Below, one piece after another: positions 25,351-33,098 of a stretch of 64,000 nucleotides of DNA. The position numbers and the translations under genes were made by a program. The notes beneath the pieces were generated by a model that saw only the letters and a list, made by a program, of their open reading frames with translations, was not told where the DNA came from and did not search any database. This DNA comes from CANMXU01 sp052030545 (lineage in GTDB: Bacteria > Pseudomonadota > Gammaproteobacteria > Enterobacterales > Alteromonadaceae), in the NCBI RefSeq assembly GCF_052030545.1, contig NZ_JBPDIH010000003.1, positions 434,001-498,000 of the forward strand, read 5' to 3'. Position 1 is the stretch's first letter. Every line of letters begins with the position of its first letter.

Positions 25351-25938
25351 TTAATGAGAGTTACTTTTGCACACTGCCTGCTTCAGCCAGTCATTGGCTT
25401 GGCAATCAATTACTAAATTAATACGGTCTTCACTACCGATATGTTTAACGCTATGTAGCGCGTCAGCATTGATGTACCATAATTGGCCATTTTTCATCGG
25501 TATAATCTTTTCATGTACGGTAAATTCAACCTGTTCACTGGCAAAAATAGGTAAATGCAAACGAGCAATAGCATTGGTCATCGATAAACCTTTATCTTGA
25601 TGAGGTTTGATATAAGCATTTGCTTTCAAGCGCATCAATCGCACCGCTTGAGCAGAGCAAGGCAAACTATCAAGCATTTTTTGAAGGTAGGGTAATTTTT
25701 TGATGATTGGTAGGTACTGCCAATCACCTTGTTCTTCTAGCGAAAAACTTTGCAGTATTGGGTGCTGCTTAAGATTTTTAGCGAGCGTTTTAATCGGTAA
25801 TACATCCCAGCTACCTTGGTAGCATGAGGTATTGACGTGATCGACCCAGTGTTCGCTCAGTAACGAAGAAACTTCTTGTTGTAAAACATGCAGGTTGACC
25901 TGCAATGGCAGCAGCGCTGAATAAATAATGGCCGACAT
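25351..25938 (-). CDS. Aspartyl/asparaginyl beta-hydroxylase domain protein
   Basis: 195 residues. The AspH-type double-stranded beta-helix is visible: KANAYIKPHQDKG, ARLHLPIF, GQLWYINADALHSVKHIG and DRINLVIDC. Putative iron ligands are H113 and D115 (HQD) with H162, and R172 would bind 2-oxoglutarate. The enzyme is therefore expected to be an Fe(II)/2-oxoglutarate dioxygenase hydroxylating Asp or Asn side chains in the cytoplasm. Neighbouring candidates for substrate are the collar proteins and the D/N-rich giant protein (inference). First gene of a two-gene operon; a perfect palindrome lies 57-72 bp upstream of the start. Confidence 0.85.
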   Translation of the reverse strand: MSAIIYSALLPLQVNLHVLQQEVSSLLSEHWVDHVNTSCYQGSWDVLPIKTLAKNLKQHPILQSFSLEEQGDWQYLPIIKKLPYLQKMLDSLPCSAQAVRLMRLKANAYIKPHQDKGLSMTNAIARLHLPIFASEQVEFTVHEKIIPMKNGQLWYINADALHSVKHIGSEDRINLVIDCQANDWLKQAVCKSNSH

Positions 25939-26353
25939 CTCACTCCTTGAAACGTAAAACTTAACTAAAGATAATGTAAATCAATTACCTCAGCGGTGAT
26001 TTAAATCACCAAATCCTTTAAAGATAGTAATACTAGTAAAATGACCAATGAGCAAGTTTTAAACAAGAAATAATAACGAAGGGATGGCAGCGCAGAAGGA
26101 TATAACGCTCTGCGCTACGCTTTGGTGCGATTGAAGTACTTAACTAACCTGAGCTCGGCTTAATAAATACTTCTCTAGCCGCTACTTTTACTAACTTCCG
26201 CGTTAAATTCACTTGCAATAGACCAGCTATTGTCGCGTAAATTTGCCTTGAAGTAAGCAAAACCAGCAAGCTAGAGGTTAACATAAAAAATATGATGTTA
26301 TATTTCAACTCGTTAAATATCTCTTAAACCGAGTTCAGGTTAACTATTATTCG
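25939..26353. other. 415-bp intergenic region with two dyads
   Basis: Contains the upstream region of the hydroxylase operon and the downstream region of acuI. Apart from the palindrome at 25995-26010, an 8-bp hairpin AGCGCAGA/TCTGCGCT (26089-26116) stands out; it lacks a T-run. No ORF with a start signal was found. Confidence 0.5.
25995..26010. promoter_or_regulatory. Perfect palindrome GGTGATTTAAATCACC upstream of the hydroxylase operon
   Basis: 16-bp perfect dyad, 57-72 bp upstream of the hydroxylase start. Position and symmetry suit a dimeric regulator site. The regulator is not known; it could also be a chance AT-centred palindrome. Confidence 0.4.
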
Positions 26354-27337
26354 CTATAGGTTTAAATCAACAACAACACGACCTTGTACTTTACCAGCCA
26401 TTAATTGCTCAGCCGTTTCAACAACCTCAGATAAACCTATAACGGTTTGAATTTTTTCCAATTGCAACTCGTTAATTACCTCTGCTAGGCGTTCCCACGC
26501 TTCAAGTCGATCCGCTTTTGGTCGCATCACACTATCGATACCCGCAAGGGTAATACCACGTAAAATAAACGGGGCAACACTGGCAGGTAAATCCATACCT
26601 TGCGCTAAGCCACAAGCAGCCACCGTACCGCCATATTTTAAACCAGCACAAACATTCGCCAAGGTATGGCTGCCAACCGAGTCAATAGCCGCTGCCCATT
26701 GCTCTTTAGCTAACGGCCGACCCGCTTCAGATAAACTCGCGCGGTCGATAATTTCACTCGCACCCAGTGCAGTTAAATAATCGCTTTCTTCCATACGGCC
26801 AGTTGATGCAACAACCTGATAACCTAGCTTGGCTAATATTGAAATCGCGAAACTGCCAACACCACCATTAGCACCGGTCACCAAAACTTTGCCGCTTGTC
26901 GGCGTAATACCATGTTTTTCTAGAGCAATAACACACAACATGGCGGTATAACCTGCGGTACCTACGGTCATTGCTTGTTGTGGCGTAATTTTACTTGGCA
27001 GTGGGATCAACCAATCGCTGCTAAGCCTTGCTTGTTGTGCTAATCCGCCCCAATGTTTTTCACCTACGCCCCAACCATTTAGAAGCACCTGTTGACCTTG
27101 GCTAAACTCATTCGATGATGATTCTTTCACTGTGCCAACCAAATCTATACCGGGCACCATAGGAAATTGACGAACAACAGGCCCTTTACCGGTAATCGCC
27201 AAGCCATCTTTATAATTTAAGGTACTAAATTGCACATCAATGGTGACATCACCTTCGGGTAAATCGGCCTCAGTTAACGGCTTTAAGTCAGCGCGATAAC
27301 CCTGTTCGTCTTTTTCAATTAAAATACCGTTAAACAT
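26354..27337 (-). CDS. acuI: Acryloyl-CoA reductase (AcuI/YhdH family)
   Basis: 327 residues, medium-chain dehydrogenase/reductase without zinc ligands. FSTLNYKDGLAITGKG and FPMVPGIDLVGTV at the start and the NADPH site VTGANGGVGS (153-162) match the YhdH/AcuI subgroup. AcuI reduces acryloyl-CoA to propionyl-CoA with NADPH, detoxifying acrylate-derived acryloyl-CoA, for example from DMSP breakdown in marine bacteria. Next to it lies a TetR-type gene, as in the acuR-acuI arrangement known from other marine bacteria, and both carry the same operator. No DMSP lyase gene is in the window, so the acrylate source is unknown. Confidence 0.88.
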   Translation of the reverse strand: MFNGILIEKDEQGYRADLKPLTEADLPEGDVTIDVQFSTLNYKDGLAITGKGPVVRQFPMVPGIDLVGTVKESSSNEFSQGQQVLLNGWGVGEKHWGGLAQQARLSSDWLIPLPSKITPQQAMTVGTAGYTAMLCVIALEKHGITPTSGKVLVTGANGGVGSFAISILAKLGYQVVASTGRMEESDYLTALGASEIIDRASLSEAGRPLAKEQWAAAIDSVGSHTLANVCAGLKYGGTVAACGLAQGMDLPASVAPFILRGITLAGIDSVMRPKADRLEAWERLAEVINELQLEKIQTVIGLSEVVETAEQLMAGKVQGRVVVDLNL

Positions 27338-27362
27338 GTTATTTCCTCATAGCGGTTATATT

Positions 27363-27377
27363 TAGACTGGTCGTCTA
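27363..27377. promoter_or_regulatory. Operator TAGAC-N5-GTCTA upstream of acuI
   Basis: TAGACTGGTCGTCTA, 26-40 bp upstream of the acuI start. The same dyad precedes the TetR gene. Likely binding site of the adjacent TetR repressor. Confidence 0.75.
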
Positions 27378-27455
27378 TTAATCGTTAAATAAAAAGTTAT
27401 TCATCATGAATAACTTTCATCAGAAGATGCATTCAACAAATTCGTCGTGTTAGCA

Positions 27456-28109
27456 TCAACAATCTTTAGGTAAATTAGCCAAGTATACTTTTATGTAAAG
27501 CGCTAATGGTTGACTACTTTGCATAAGCTTAGCTTGCATTACGGCACCTTCCCAGCCGATCCAAAAATATTCAGCCAATTGTTGGCAATTTTCCTGCTTT
27601 GATAATTCACCAACCTGTTGCGCGTGCAGTAAACATTGCTCAACCTGTTGTTGCCAGCCGGCAAATACCGATTGCAATAACTGCCGAAAACTTGGCGGTA
27701 ACAAACCAATTTCTTGACCAAGATTGCCAATTAAACAGCCTCTTTTGAATTGATACTTAGCCATGCCCGCTTGGGCTTTATCAGCAAAATCAGCTAGTCG
27801 CGCTAGCGGCGTTAAGTTTTCATTGTGCAAACTGTCGGTGATTTTTTTAACAAAATACTTGTCGTAACTACGTATTAGTTCAATGCCAAATTCTTCTTTG
27901 CTCGCAAAGTAGTGATAAAAAGAGCCTTTTGGCACAGCCACTTTTTTTAAAATACCGTCGATACCTGCTGAAGCAAAACCACTTTCTGTTAATACTTCTA
28001 AGCCACTACGAATTAGGGCAGAACGGGTGTCTTCGCTATTTCGCGCTACTTTCGGCGGTCGGCCTCTACGCGGTTTTGTCGTTAATCTATTAGCTTGTTC
28101 AATATTCAT
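27456..28109 (-). CDS. acuR: TetR-family repressor, AcuR-like
   Basis: 217 residues. The N-terminal KPRRGRPPK arm is followed by a TetR HTH (about 30-75: IRSGLEVLTESGFASAGIDGILKKVAVPKGSFYHYFASKEE in segments). The C-terminal half is a ligand-binding helical bundle with KRGCLIGNLGQE, typical of the subgroup controlling acuI-like reductases. AcuR proteins repress acuI and respond to acrylate. The operator pair (27363-27377 and 28120-28134) and the neighbouring reductase support the call. The 118-bp spacer to acuI holds the second operator, so acuI probably has its own regulated promoter in addition to read-through. Confidence 0.82.
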   Translation of the reverse strand: MNIEQANRLTTKPRRGRPPKVARNSEDTRSALIRSGLEVLTESGFASAGIDGILKKVAVPKGSFYHYFASKEEFGIELIRSYDKYFVKKITDSLHNENLTPLARLADFADKAQAGMAKYQFKRGCLIGNLGQEIGLLPPSFRQLLQSVFAGWQQQVEQCLLHAQQVGELSKQENCQQLAEYFWIGWEGAVMQAKLMQSSQPLALYIKVYLANLPKDC

Positions 28110-28119
28110 ACAAACATTA

Positions 28120-28134
28120 TAGACCGATCGTCTA
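28120..28134. promoter_or_regulatory. Operator TAGAC-N5-GTCTA upstream of the TetR gene
   Basis: TAGACCGATCGTCTA, 11-25 bp upstream of the repressor start, implying autoregulation. It shares both half-sites with the acuI operator. Confidence 0.75.
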
Positions 28135-28269
28135 TTAAATTACTAGCATTAGTTTTCAGCGACGCTAAAACAAAAACAATTTAATTAACACAATGACCAT
28201 TAGATATTCAGTAATAAATCGCATATATTTTAGTCAGCGTTAATCAACAATAGTTATGGGTTATTCTTT

Positions 28270-29181
28270 GTGCTAAGTCGTCTTTTTATTTGCTGTTTAT
28301 TTTTAGCTAGCTTACCGACACCTATTTTTGCGCAAGATCTAGAACCACGTCGCTGGAGCCCAGTACCACTTGATGTTGATATTGTTGGTATTGGTTATGG
28401 GTATTCAGCTTCAGATATTGCATACGATCCGGTTTACCAAGTTGAAAATGCTCAATTAAAACTGCACGTTATTGGCGCCAATTACATTACCTCTTTTAAG
28501 CTCGCCGACAAACTGGTGCGTTTTGATGTGAAACTGCCGTGGGCAAATGGTGAATGGGATGGCTTATTGCAGTCTAAACCTGGCGAATTAAAACGTATTG
28601 GCATGCTCGACCCTGTGTTTCGTTTGTCGGTGAACTTAATTGGCAGTCCCGCACTTGAGAGTAAAAAGCTACGTCGATATTTACAGAGTAAAAGCAGTAA
28701 TACCATTGTTGGTGCAGCCCTTTCCGTTACCGCGCCTTGGGGTGAATATCATCACGACCGACTGATTAATTTAGGTCATAATCGATATAACATTCGTCCG
28801 CAAATAGGTATGGTGCACACCCGAGGTGCTTGGCAGTACGAGTTAACCGGCTCAGTGTCTATTTTCACCGACAATAACAGCTTTCATAATGGCAAGTTGA
28901 AGCAGCAAAAGCCTTTGTTTGCAATACAAAGTCATTTAATTCGCACGTTTGAGCGTGGCAAGTGGTTATCGATTAGCGCTGGATACGGTGTTGGCGGTCA
29001 AACTAAAGTTGACCAGGTTGAACAAAATGACAAAAAGCACACCATTTTGTCGGCGCTTTCTTTTGGCATGCCTATTAGCATGAGTCAGTCAGTGAGAATT
29101 GCCTATTTATATCAACAAACAAATTCTGATGTTGGTGCAGACTCAGACGCACTGTTGTTAGGCTGGAGTCAACGATTCTAA
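28270..29181 (+). CDS. Outer-membrane beta-barrel protein (transporter/Phenol_MetA_deg-like)
   Basis: 303 residues from a GTG start. Signal peptide ends near PIFAQ. The mature part alternates short amphipathic strands and ends in LLLGWSQRF, an aromatic C-terminus recognised by the barrel assembly machinery. The DIVGIGYGYSASDIAYDP start, LPWANGEWDG and RPQIGMVHTRG match the transporter family that includes Phenol_MetA_deg proteins, thought to pass hydrophobic compounds across the outer membrane. Substrate unknown. It lies divergent from the AcuR gene with a 160-bp spacer, so it could be co-regulated by the 28120 operator, but this is unproven. Confidence 0.78.
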   Translation: MLSRLFICCLFLASLPTPIFAQDLEPRRWSPVPLDVDIVGIGYGYSASDIAYDPVYQVENAQLKLHVIGANYITSFKLADKLVRFDVKLPWANGEWDGLLQSKPGELKRIGMLDPVFRLSVNLIGSPALESKKLRRYLQSKSSNTIVGAALSVTAPWGEYHHDRLINLGHNRYNIRPQIGMVHTRGAWQYELTGSVSIFTDNNSFHNGKLKQQKPLFAIQSHLIRTFERGKWLSISAGYGVGGQTKVDQVEQNDKKHTILSALSFGMPISMSQSVRIAYLYQQTNSDVGADSDALLLGWSQRF

Positions 29182-29238
29182 CCAATGGCGCTATTATAAA
29201 TTTACCTCATGCTTGCTAACGCTAAAGGGAAAGAAAAT

Positions 29239-29775
29239 ATGTACACTGAAGTGATCAAGTTTTGGTTTAGTGAGTTAACACCTGACCAGTGGTGGCGTAA
29301 GGACTTAACGCTCGACAAGCGTATTGAAGATAAATTTTTAGCTTTGCATCAACAAGCCATGCAAGGTGAGTTATTTGCATGGCGAACACAGCCTCATGGT
29401 CGTTTGGCAGAAATTATTGTACTTGACCAATTTTCCCGCAATATATTTCGCGACACTAAACTCGCTTTTGCCAGCGACCCAGTAGCACTGGTGTTGGCAC
29501 AAGAAGCAATAGCGGTAAAAGCTGATCGAGCCTTGTCAGCCATTGAACGCAGTTTTCTCTATATGCCCTTTATGCACAGTGAGTCGGTTACTATGCATCA
29601 AGTTGCCGAACAGCTTTTTAAAGGCAATGGCATAGAGAGTAATTACCAATTTGAATTACAGCATAAAAAAATAATTGATCAATTTGGTCGTTATCCGCAT
29701 CGAAATAAAATACTAGAACGTGAATCAAGTAGCGCAGAGCTTGAATTTCTTCAGCAGCCCAACTCGAGTTTTTAA
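29239..29775 (+). CDS. DUF924 family protein
   Basis: 178 residues from MYTEVIKFWF. I chose this start because AAGGGA lies 7-12 bp before it; an upstream in-frame ATG at 29209 has no such site. All-helical, TPR-like, with the family hallmarks FWFSEL, QWWRKD, LAEIIVLDQFSRNIFR, FLYMPFMHSE and FGRYPHRN. Widespread in proteobacteria; biochemical role not known. Cytoplasmic. Possibly transcribed together with the upstream barrel gene (57-bp gap). Confidence 0.9.
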   Translation: MYTEVIKFWFSELTPDQWWRKDLTLDKRIEDKFLALHQQAMQGELFAWRTQPHGRLAEIIVLDQFSRNIFRDTKLAFASDPVALVLAQEAIAVKADRALSAIERSFLYMPFMHSESVTMHQVAEQLFKGNGIESNYQFELQHKKIIDQFGRYPHRNKILERESSSAELEFLQQPNSSF

Positions 29776-29869
29776 TCGTCGCTATTACCGCCTGTGTTGA
29801 CAAATATCAATATAACGAATTTTTGCTAGACTATAATGATGCCACTATTTAACCAGAGTGTAGAAACAA

Positions 29870-30091
29870 ATGAAAAAGCGCTTTTTACAAAAAGTATCAT
29901 CAGTTTGTGCAAAAATAAGCTTTGCCACCGCATTTGTTATTGGCATATTACTCTTTACCTTAAGTGCGGATGCTAGCGAAGTTTATCGCTCAAGTTTAGG
30001 CGCCGGAACCTTTTTCTTTTTTATGGTCGGTATTGTGCTTCATGCTATTGGCAGCGCCGATTTACCCAACCTTACCCCAGGAAAAGACTGA
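29870..30091 (+). CDS. Small two-helix membrane protein, unknown
   Basis: 73 residues with two predicted membrane segments (about 15-35 and 46-63). The first ends in SADASEV and could be read as a signal peptide, but the second helix argues for a small integral membrane protein. Not recognised. It stands alone between DUF924 and the GGDEF-EAL gene. Confidence 0.6.
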   Translation: MKKRFLQKVSSVCAKISFATAFVIGILLFTLSADASEVYRSSLGAGTFFFFMVGIVLHAIGSADLPNLTPGKD

Positions 30092-30348
30092 TTATTTTCA
30101 CTGTCACCAATTGCACTTAAGCCATTGGTGACAAGCTGCTCGCCACTTTACCCCTTATTAATACCTTCTTTATACCTATCTAATTAATAACGAAAATATT
30201 TTCTTATCTACTGAACAATTATTGCCATCAAAGCACTCTACAGCTATGCTGAACTAACAAAGTTAAAATTTACTACCGTGATCAAGAAGTAAAATGGAAC
30301 CACTTCTTATGTCGTTCAACTAATATAAAGGTGCGTTGAGAGTTAGGC

Positions 30349-32649
30349 ATGCAGAATCGTTCCACTAAAGAAGTCGCAATACTCGCCACCACCCTAATTG
30401 TTGCCATTGTAGTGTCAATATTTGCCACTATTCGCTTTGTTAATCAAGAATACGCAGTGGCCACATTAGACAGCGCTGTTGTCGTGTTAATGGTGACAAC
30501 ATTTGCTTATGTTTATTACCGCAAAAAAGTTGAAGAAGCTGGGATTATATTAGGCTTTTTCTCTATTTCAGCAATTCTGATACTGGTTTATATTCGCGGG
30601 CCAAGTGCCTTACTTTGGTCGTATCCAGCGATATTTGCCTGCTTTTATTTATTGTCGACCCGAAAAGCGATCTTTTATTCGTTTTTTGCTTTATTTTGCC
30701 TTACCGCATTAGTATTCCCAGAACTTAATTCATTAGAATTTTCGTCATTTCTAGCCACCTATTGTATTACCTGTTTATTTTCTTATGTTTTTTCAAAAAC
30801 GATTCAAATTAGTATGCACAAACTCGAAAGTAACCTGCGTATTAATCACTATCGAAACAGCATATTAGAATTAATGATGCAGTCGACGCCACTATCTGAA
30901 GTGTTAAATGCGATAACCAAGTGTGCTGAACAAGAAATGCCTGACGTTATGTGTAGTATTTTACTGTACAACCCTAAAACCAACCAGCTCACCAAAGGAG
31001 CAGCACCTTCATTGCCCGAATTTTACAACAATGCGATTGAAGGTGTCGTAGCAGGTGAAAATGTTGGCTCGTGCGGAACTGCCGCATTTCTTAAAAAACG
31101 CATCATTGTTGAAGATATCGCCACCCATAGATACTGGCGAGACTACAAAGAACTTGCCGCCTCGGCGCAACTTGCCGCGTGCTGGTCAGAGCCTATTTTG
31201 AATCAAAAAAATGAAGTATTAGGCACGTTTGCCATTTACCATGATCATGTTGCCAGCCCAACCCAAGCCAATATAACGCTAATCGAATTGTTTACCTCAT
31301 TAGCAAGCCTTGCCATTGAGCGCGAGCAAACTAATAAACTTATTTGGCATCAAGCTAACTTTGATCATTTAACCGGTTTGCCGAACCGTAATATGATGCA
31401 AGAACACTTGCAGTTCGCGATAAAAAATACCAAACGCACACAGAAAAAGCTCGCCTTGGTGATGTTAGACCTTGATCACTTTAAAGACGTAAACGACTCG
31501 CTCGGACATGATATTGGTGACTTATTATTAGTAGAAACGGCTAAACGTATTCAAAACAATATTCGCGATAATGATGTAGTTGCTCGATTAGGTGGCGATG
31601 AATTTGTCTTAATACTGTCTGAGTTAGAAGATTTTTATGGTCCAGAACGCATCGTTCAAAAGCTTCAACAAGAGCTCACCAAACCTTTTCATTTAAAAGA
31701 AGAACTGGTGCACACCTCCGCAAGTATGGGCATTACCATTTTTCCAGATGACGCTACCGATATTGAAACCCTACTAAGCAATGCTGACCAAGCTATGTAT
31801 GGCTCTAAAAGTTTAGGTCGCAACAAATATCATTACTTCACCGACGAAATGCGCGAGTCAACGCTTAAGCGATTACAGCTGATTAAAGATTTACGTTGTG
31901 CGGTTGATAACAACGAGTTCTTTTTGGTTTATCAATCGATTATTGATATAAACACCAAAAAAATTACCAAGGCAGAAGCCTTATTGCGCTGGAATCATCC
32001 AGAAAATGGCTTAATTAGCCCATTAGAGTTTATTCCTATTGCTGAAGAAACTGGCTTGATCATTGAAATCAGCAATTGGATATTTGAGCAGGTCTGTCAG
32101 CAAATCAAACTATGGCGCAGTCATTATCAGCAAGACTTACAAATCAGTATTAATACCTCGCCACGGCAATATCATTCGGGTGATGGTAACATCATTCACT
32201 TATTATCTAGGCTCGCTGAACACGACTTAACGTCTGATGCGGTAGTATTTGAAATCACTGAAAATTTACTGATGGAGTCGCATCACGAAATAGAGAACTC
32301 GCTAGAAGTAGTGCAACAAATGGGGGTTGAACTTGCTATTGACGACTTCGGCACTGGTTACTCTTCGTTCTCTTATTTACGTGAATTTAATGCCGATTAT
32401 TTAAAAATTGATAAAAGCTTTGTGCAAAAAATGTCACAAGGCAGTCAAGACCTTGCCTTGTGTGAAGCGATAATCGTGATGGCGAAAAAGCTCAACATTG
32501 CAGTAATTGCCGAAGGCATCGAAACCAAAGAACAACTCAATTTACTGACTAAAATTGGTTGTGACTACGGTCAAGGCTATTTATTGTCAAAACCAATAAT
32601 TGCTGAAGAGTTTGAGCAACTACTCGCCAAGCAACTTGATCCGCATTAA
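30349..32649 (+). CDS. Membrane GAF-GGDEF-EAL protein (c-di-GMP turnover)
   Basis: 766 residues. About five or six N-terminal helices (10-155), a GAF domain (about 170-325, with GSCGTAAFLKKRIIVEDI), a GGDEF domain with intact GGDEF at 415-419, and an EAL domain with EAL at 543-545 and DDFGTGYSSFSYL. Both active-site motifs are intact, so it may make and break c-di-GMP, or one half may only regulate the other. The RxxD inhibitory site before GGDEF is not obvious (NNIRDNDVVAR). Sensor domain ligand unknown. Ends overlapping the next, convergent gene by 4 bp. Confidence 0.93.
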   Translation: MQNRSTKEVAILATTLIVAIVVSIFATIRFVNQEYAVATLDSAVVVLMVTTFAYVYYRKKVEEAGIILGFFSISAILILVYIRGPSALLWSYPAIFACFYLLSTRKAIFYSFFALFCLTALVFPELNSLEFSSFLATYCITCLFSYVFSKTIQISMHKLESNLRINHYRNSILELMMQSTPLSEVLNAITKCAEQEMPDVMCSILLYNPKTNQLTKGAAPSLPEFYNNAIEGVVAGENVGSCGTAAFLKKRIIVEDIATHRYWRDYKELAASAQLAACWSEPILNQKNEVLGTFAIYHDHVASPTQANITLIELFTSLASLAIEREQTNKLIWHQANFDHLTGLPNRNMMQEHLQFAIKNTKRTQKKLALVMLDLDHFKDVNDSLGHDIGDLLLVETAKRIQNNIRDNDVVARLGGDEFVLILSELEDFYGPERIVQKLQQELTKPFHLKEELVHTSASMGITIFPDDATDIETLLSNADQAMYGSKSLGRNKYHYFTDEMRESTLKRLQLIKDLRCAVDNNEFFLVYQSIIDINTKKITKAEALLRWNHPENGLISPLEFIPIAEETGLIIEISNWIFEQVCQQIKLWRSHYQQDLQISINTSPRQYHSGDGNIIHLLSRLAEHDLTSDAVVFEITENLLMESHHEIENSLEVVQQMGVELAIDDFGTGYSSFSYLREFNADYLKIDKSFVQKMSQGSQDLALCEAIIVMAKKLNIAVIAEGIETKEQLNLLTKIGCDYGQGYLLSKPIIAEEFEQLLAKQLDPH

Positions 32650-33023
32650 TTACCGACCACAGGAGGCTCTGTTCGCGGGCGCCACTGCCACCATTGCTGT
32701 TCACCTTCTTGAATACCTTCTTTACTTTGATGGATATCCCAAGTAACTAAATAGTCTGGGTTGGTCACTTTTACCCCTTCTTGTGACGTATGGAACTCCC
32801 CTTTCGGTGCGTTGAACCAGCATGATAAATTAGCTGGAATAATAAAGTCAGCGCCATCAGCCTCTGTAGCACTTGCTAAGGTAATGGTGATACCCATTTC
32901 GGCATCAACCGCTTTTACCGTGCCCGTTAATAACGACTGCTTTAGTTGATCACCCTTTAAATCAAAGTAAGTTAAACCAATCAAGCAGGTTTTATTAATC
33001 GCGTCTTCCAGTGTGTTTAACAT
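32646..33023 (-). CDS. Hypothetical protein
   Basis: 125 residues, acidic, no signal peptide. Beta-rich first half (LLTGTVKAVDAEMGITITL, then FIIPANLSCWFNAPKGEF) looks like a small barrel or Sm-like fold, with a Trp-rich tail (QQWWQWRPR). I do not recognise it. Its coding end overlaps the GGDEF-EAL gene end by 4 bp on the opposite strand. Confidence 0.6.
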   Translation of the reverse strand: MLNTLEDAINKTCLIGLTYFDLKGDQLKQSLLTGTVKAVDAEMGITITLASATEADGADFIIPANLSCWFNAPKGEFHTSQEGVKVTNPDYLVTWDIHQSKEGIQEGEQQWWQWRPRTEPPVVGN

Positions 33024-33053
33024 TAATCAAATCTCTTTCATGCTTGCAATAAA

Positions 33054-33075
33054 AAGTGCGCTAAAAAGCGCACTT
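33054..33075 (-). terminator. Terminator of the molybdoenzyme operon
   Basis: AAGTGCGC (33054-33061) and GCGCACTT (33068-33075) form an 8-bp stem with a 6-base loop, followed on the minus strand by TTTATT. It lies 24 bp after the fused DmsBC-like gene. Confidence 0.7.
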
Positions 33076-33098
33076 CTGTCATTCGTTAATTGTCGCAA

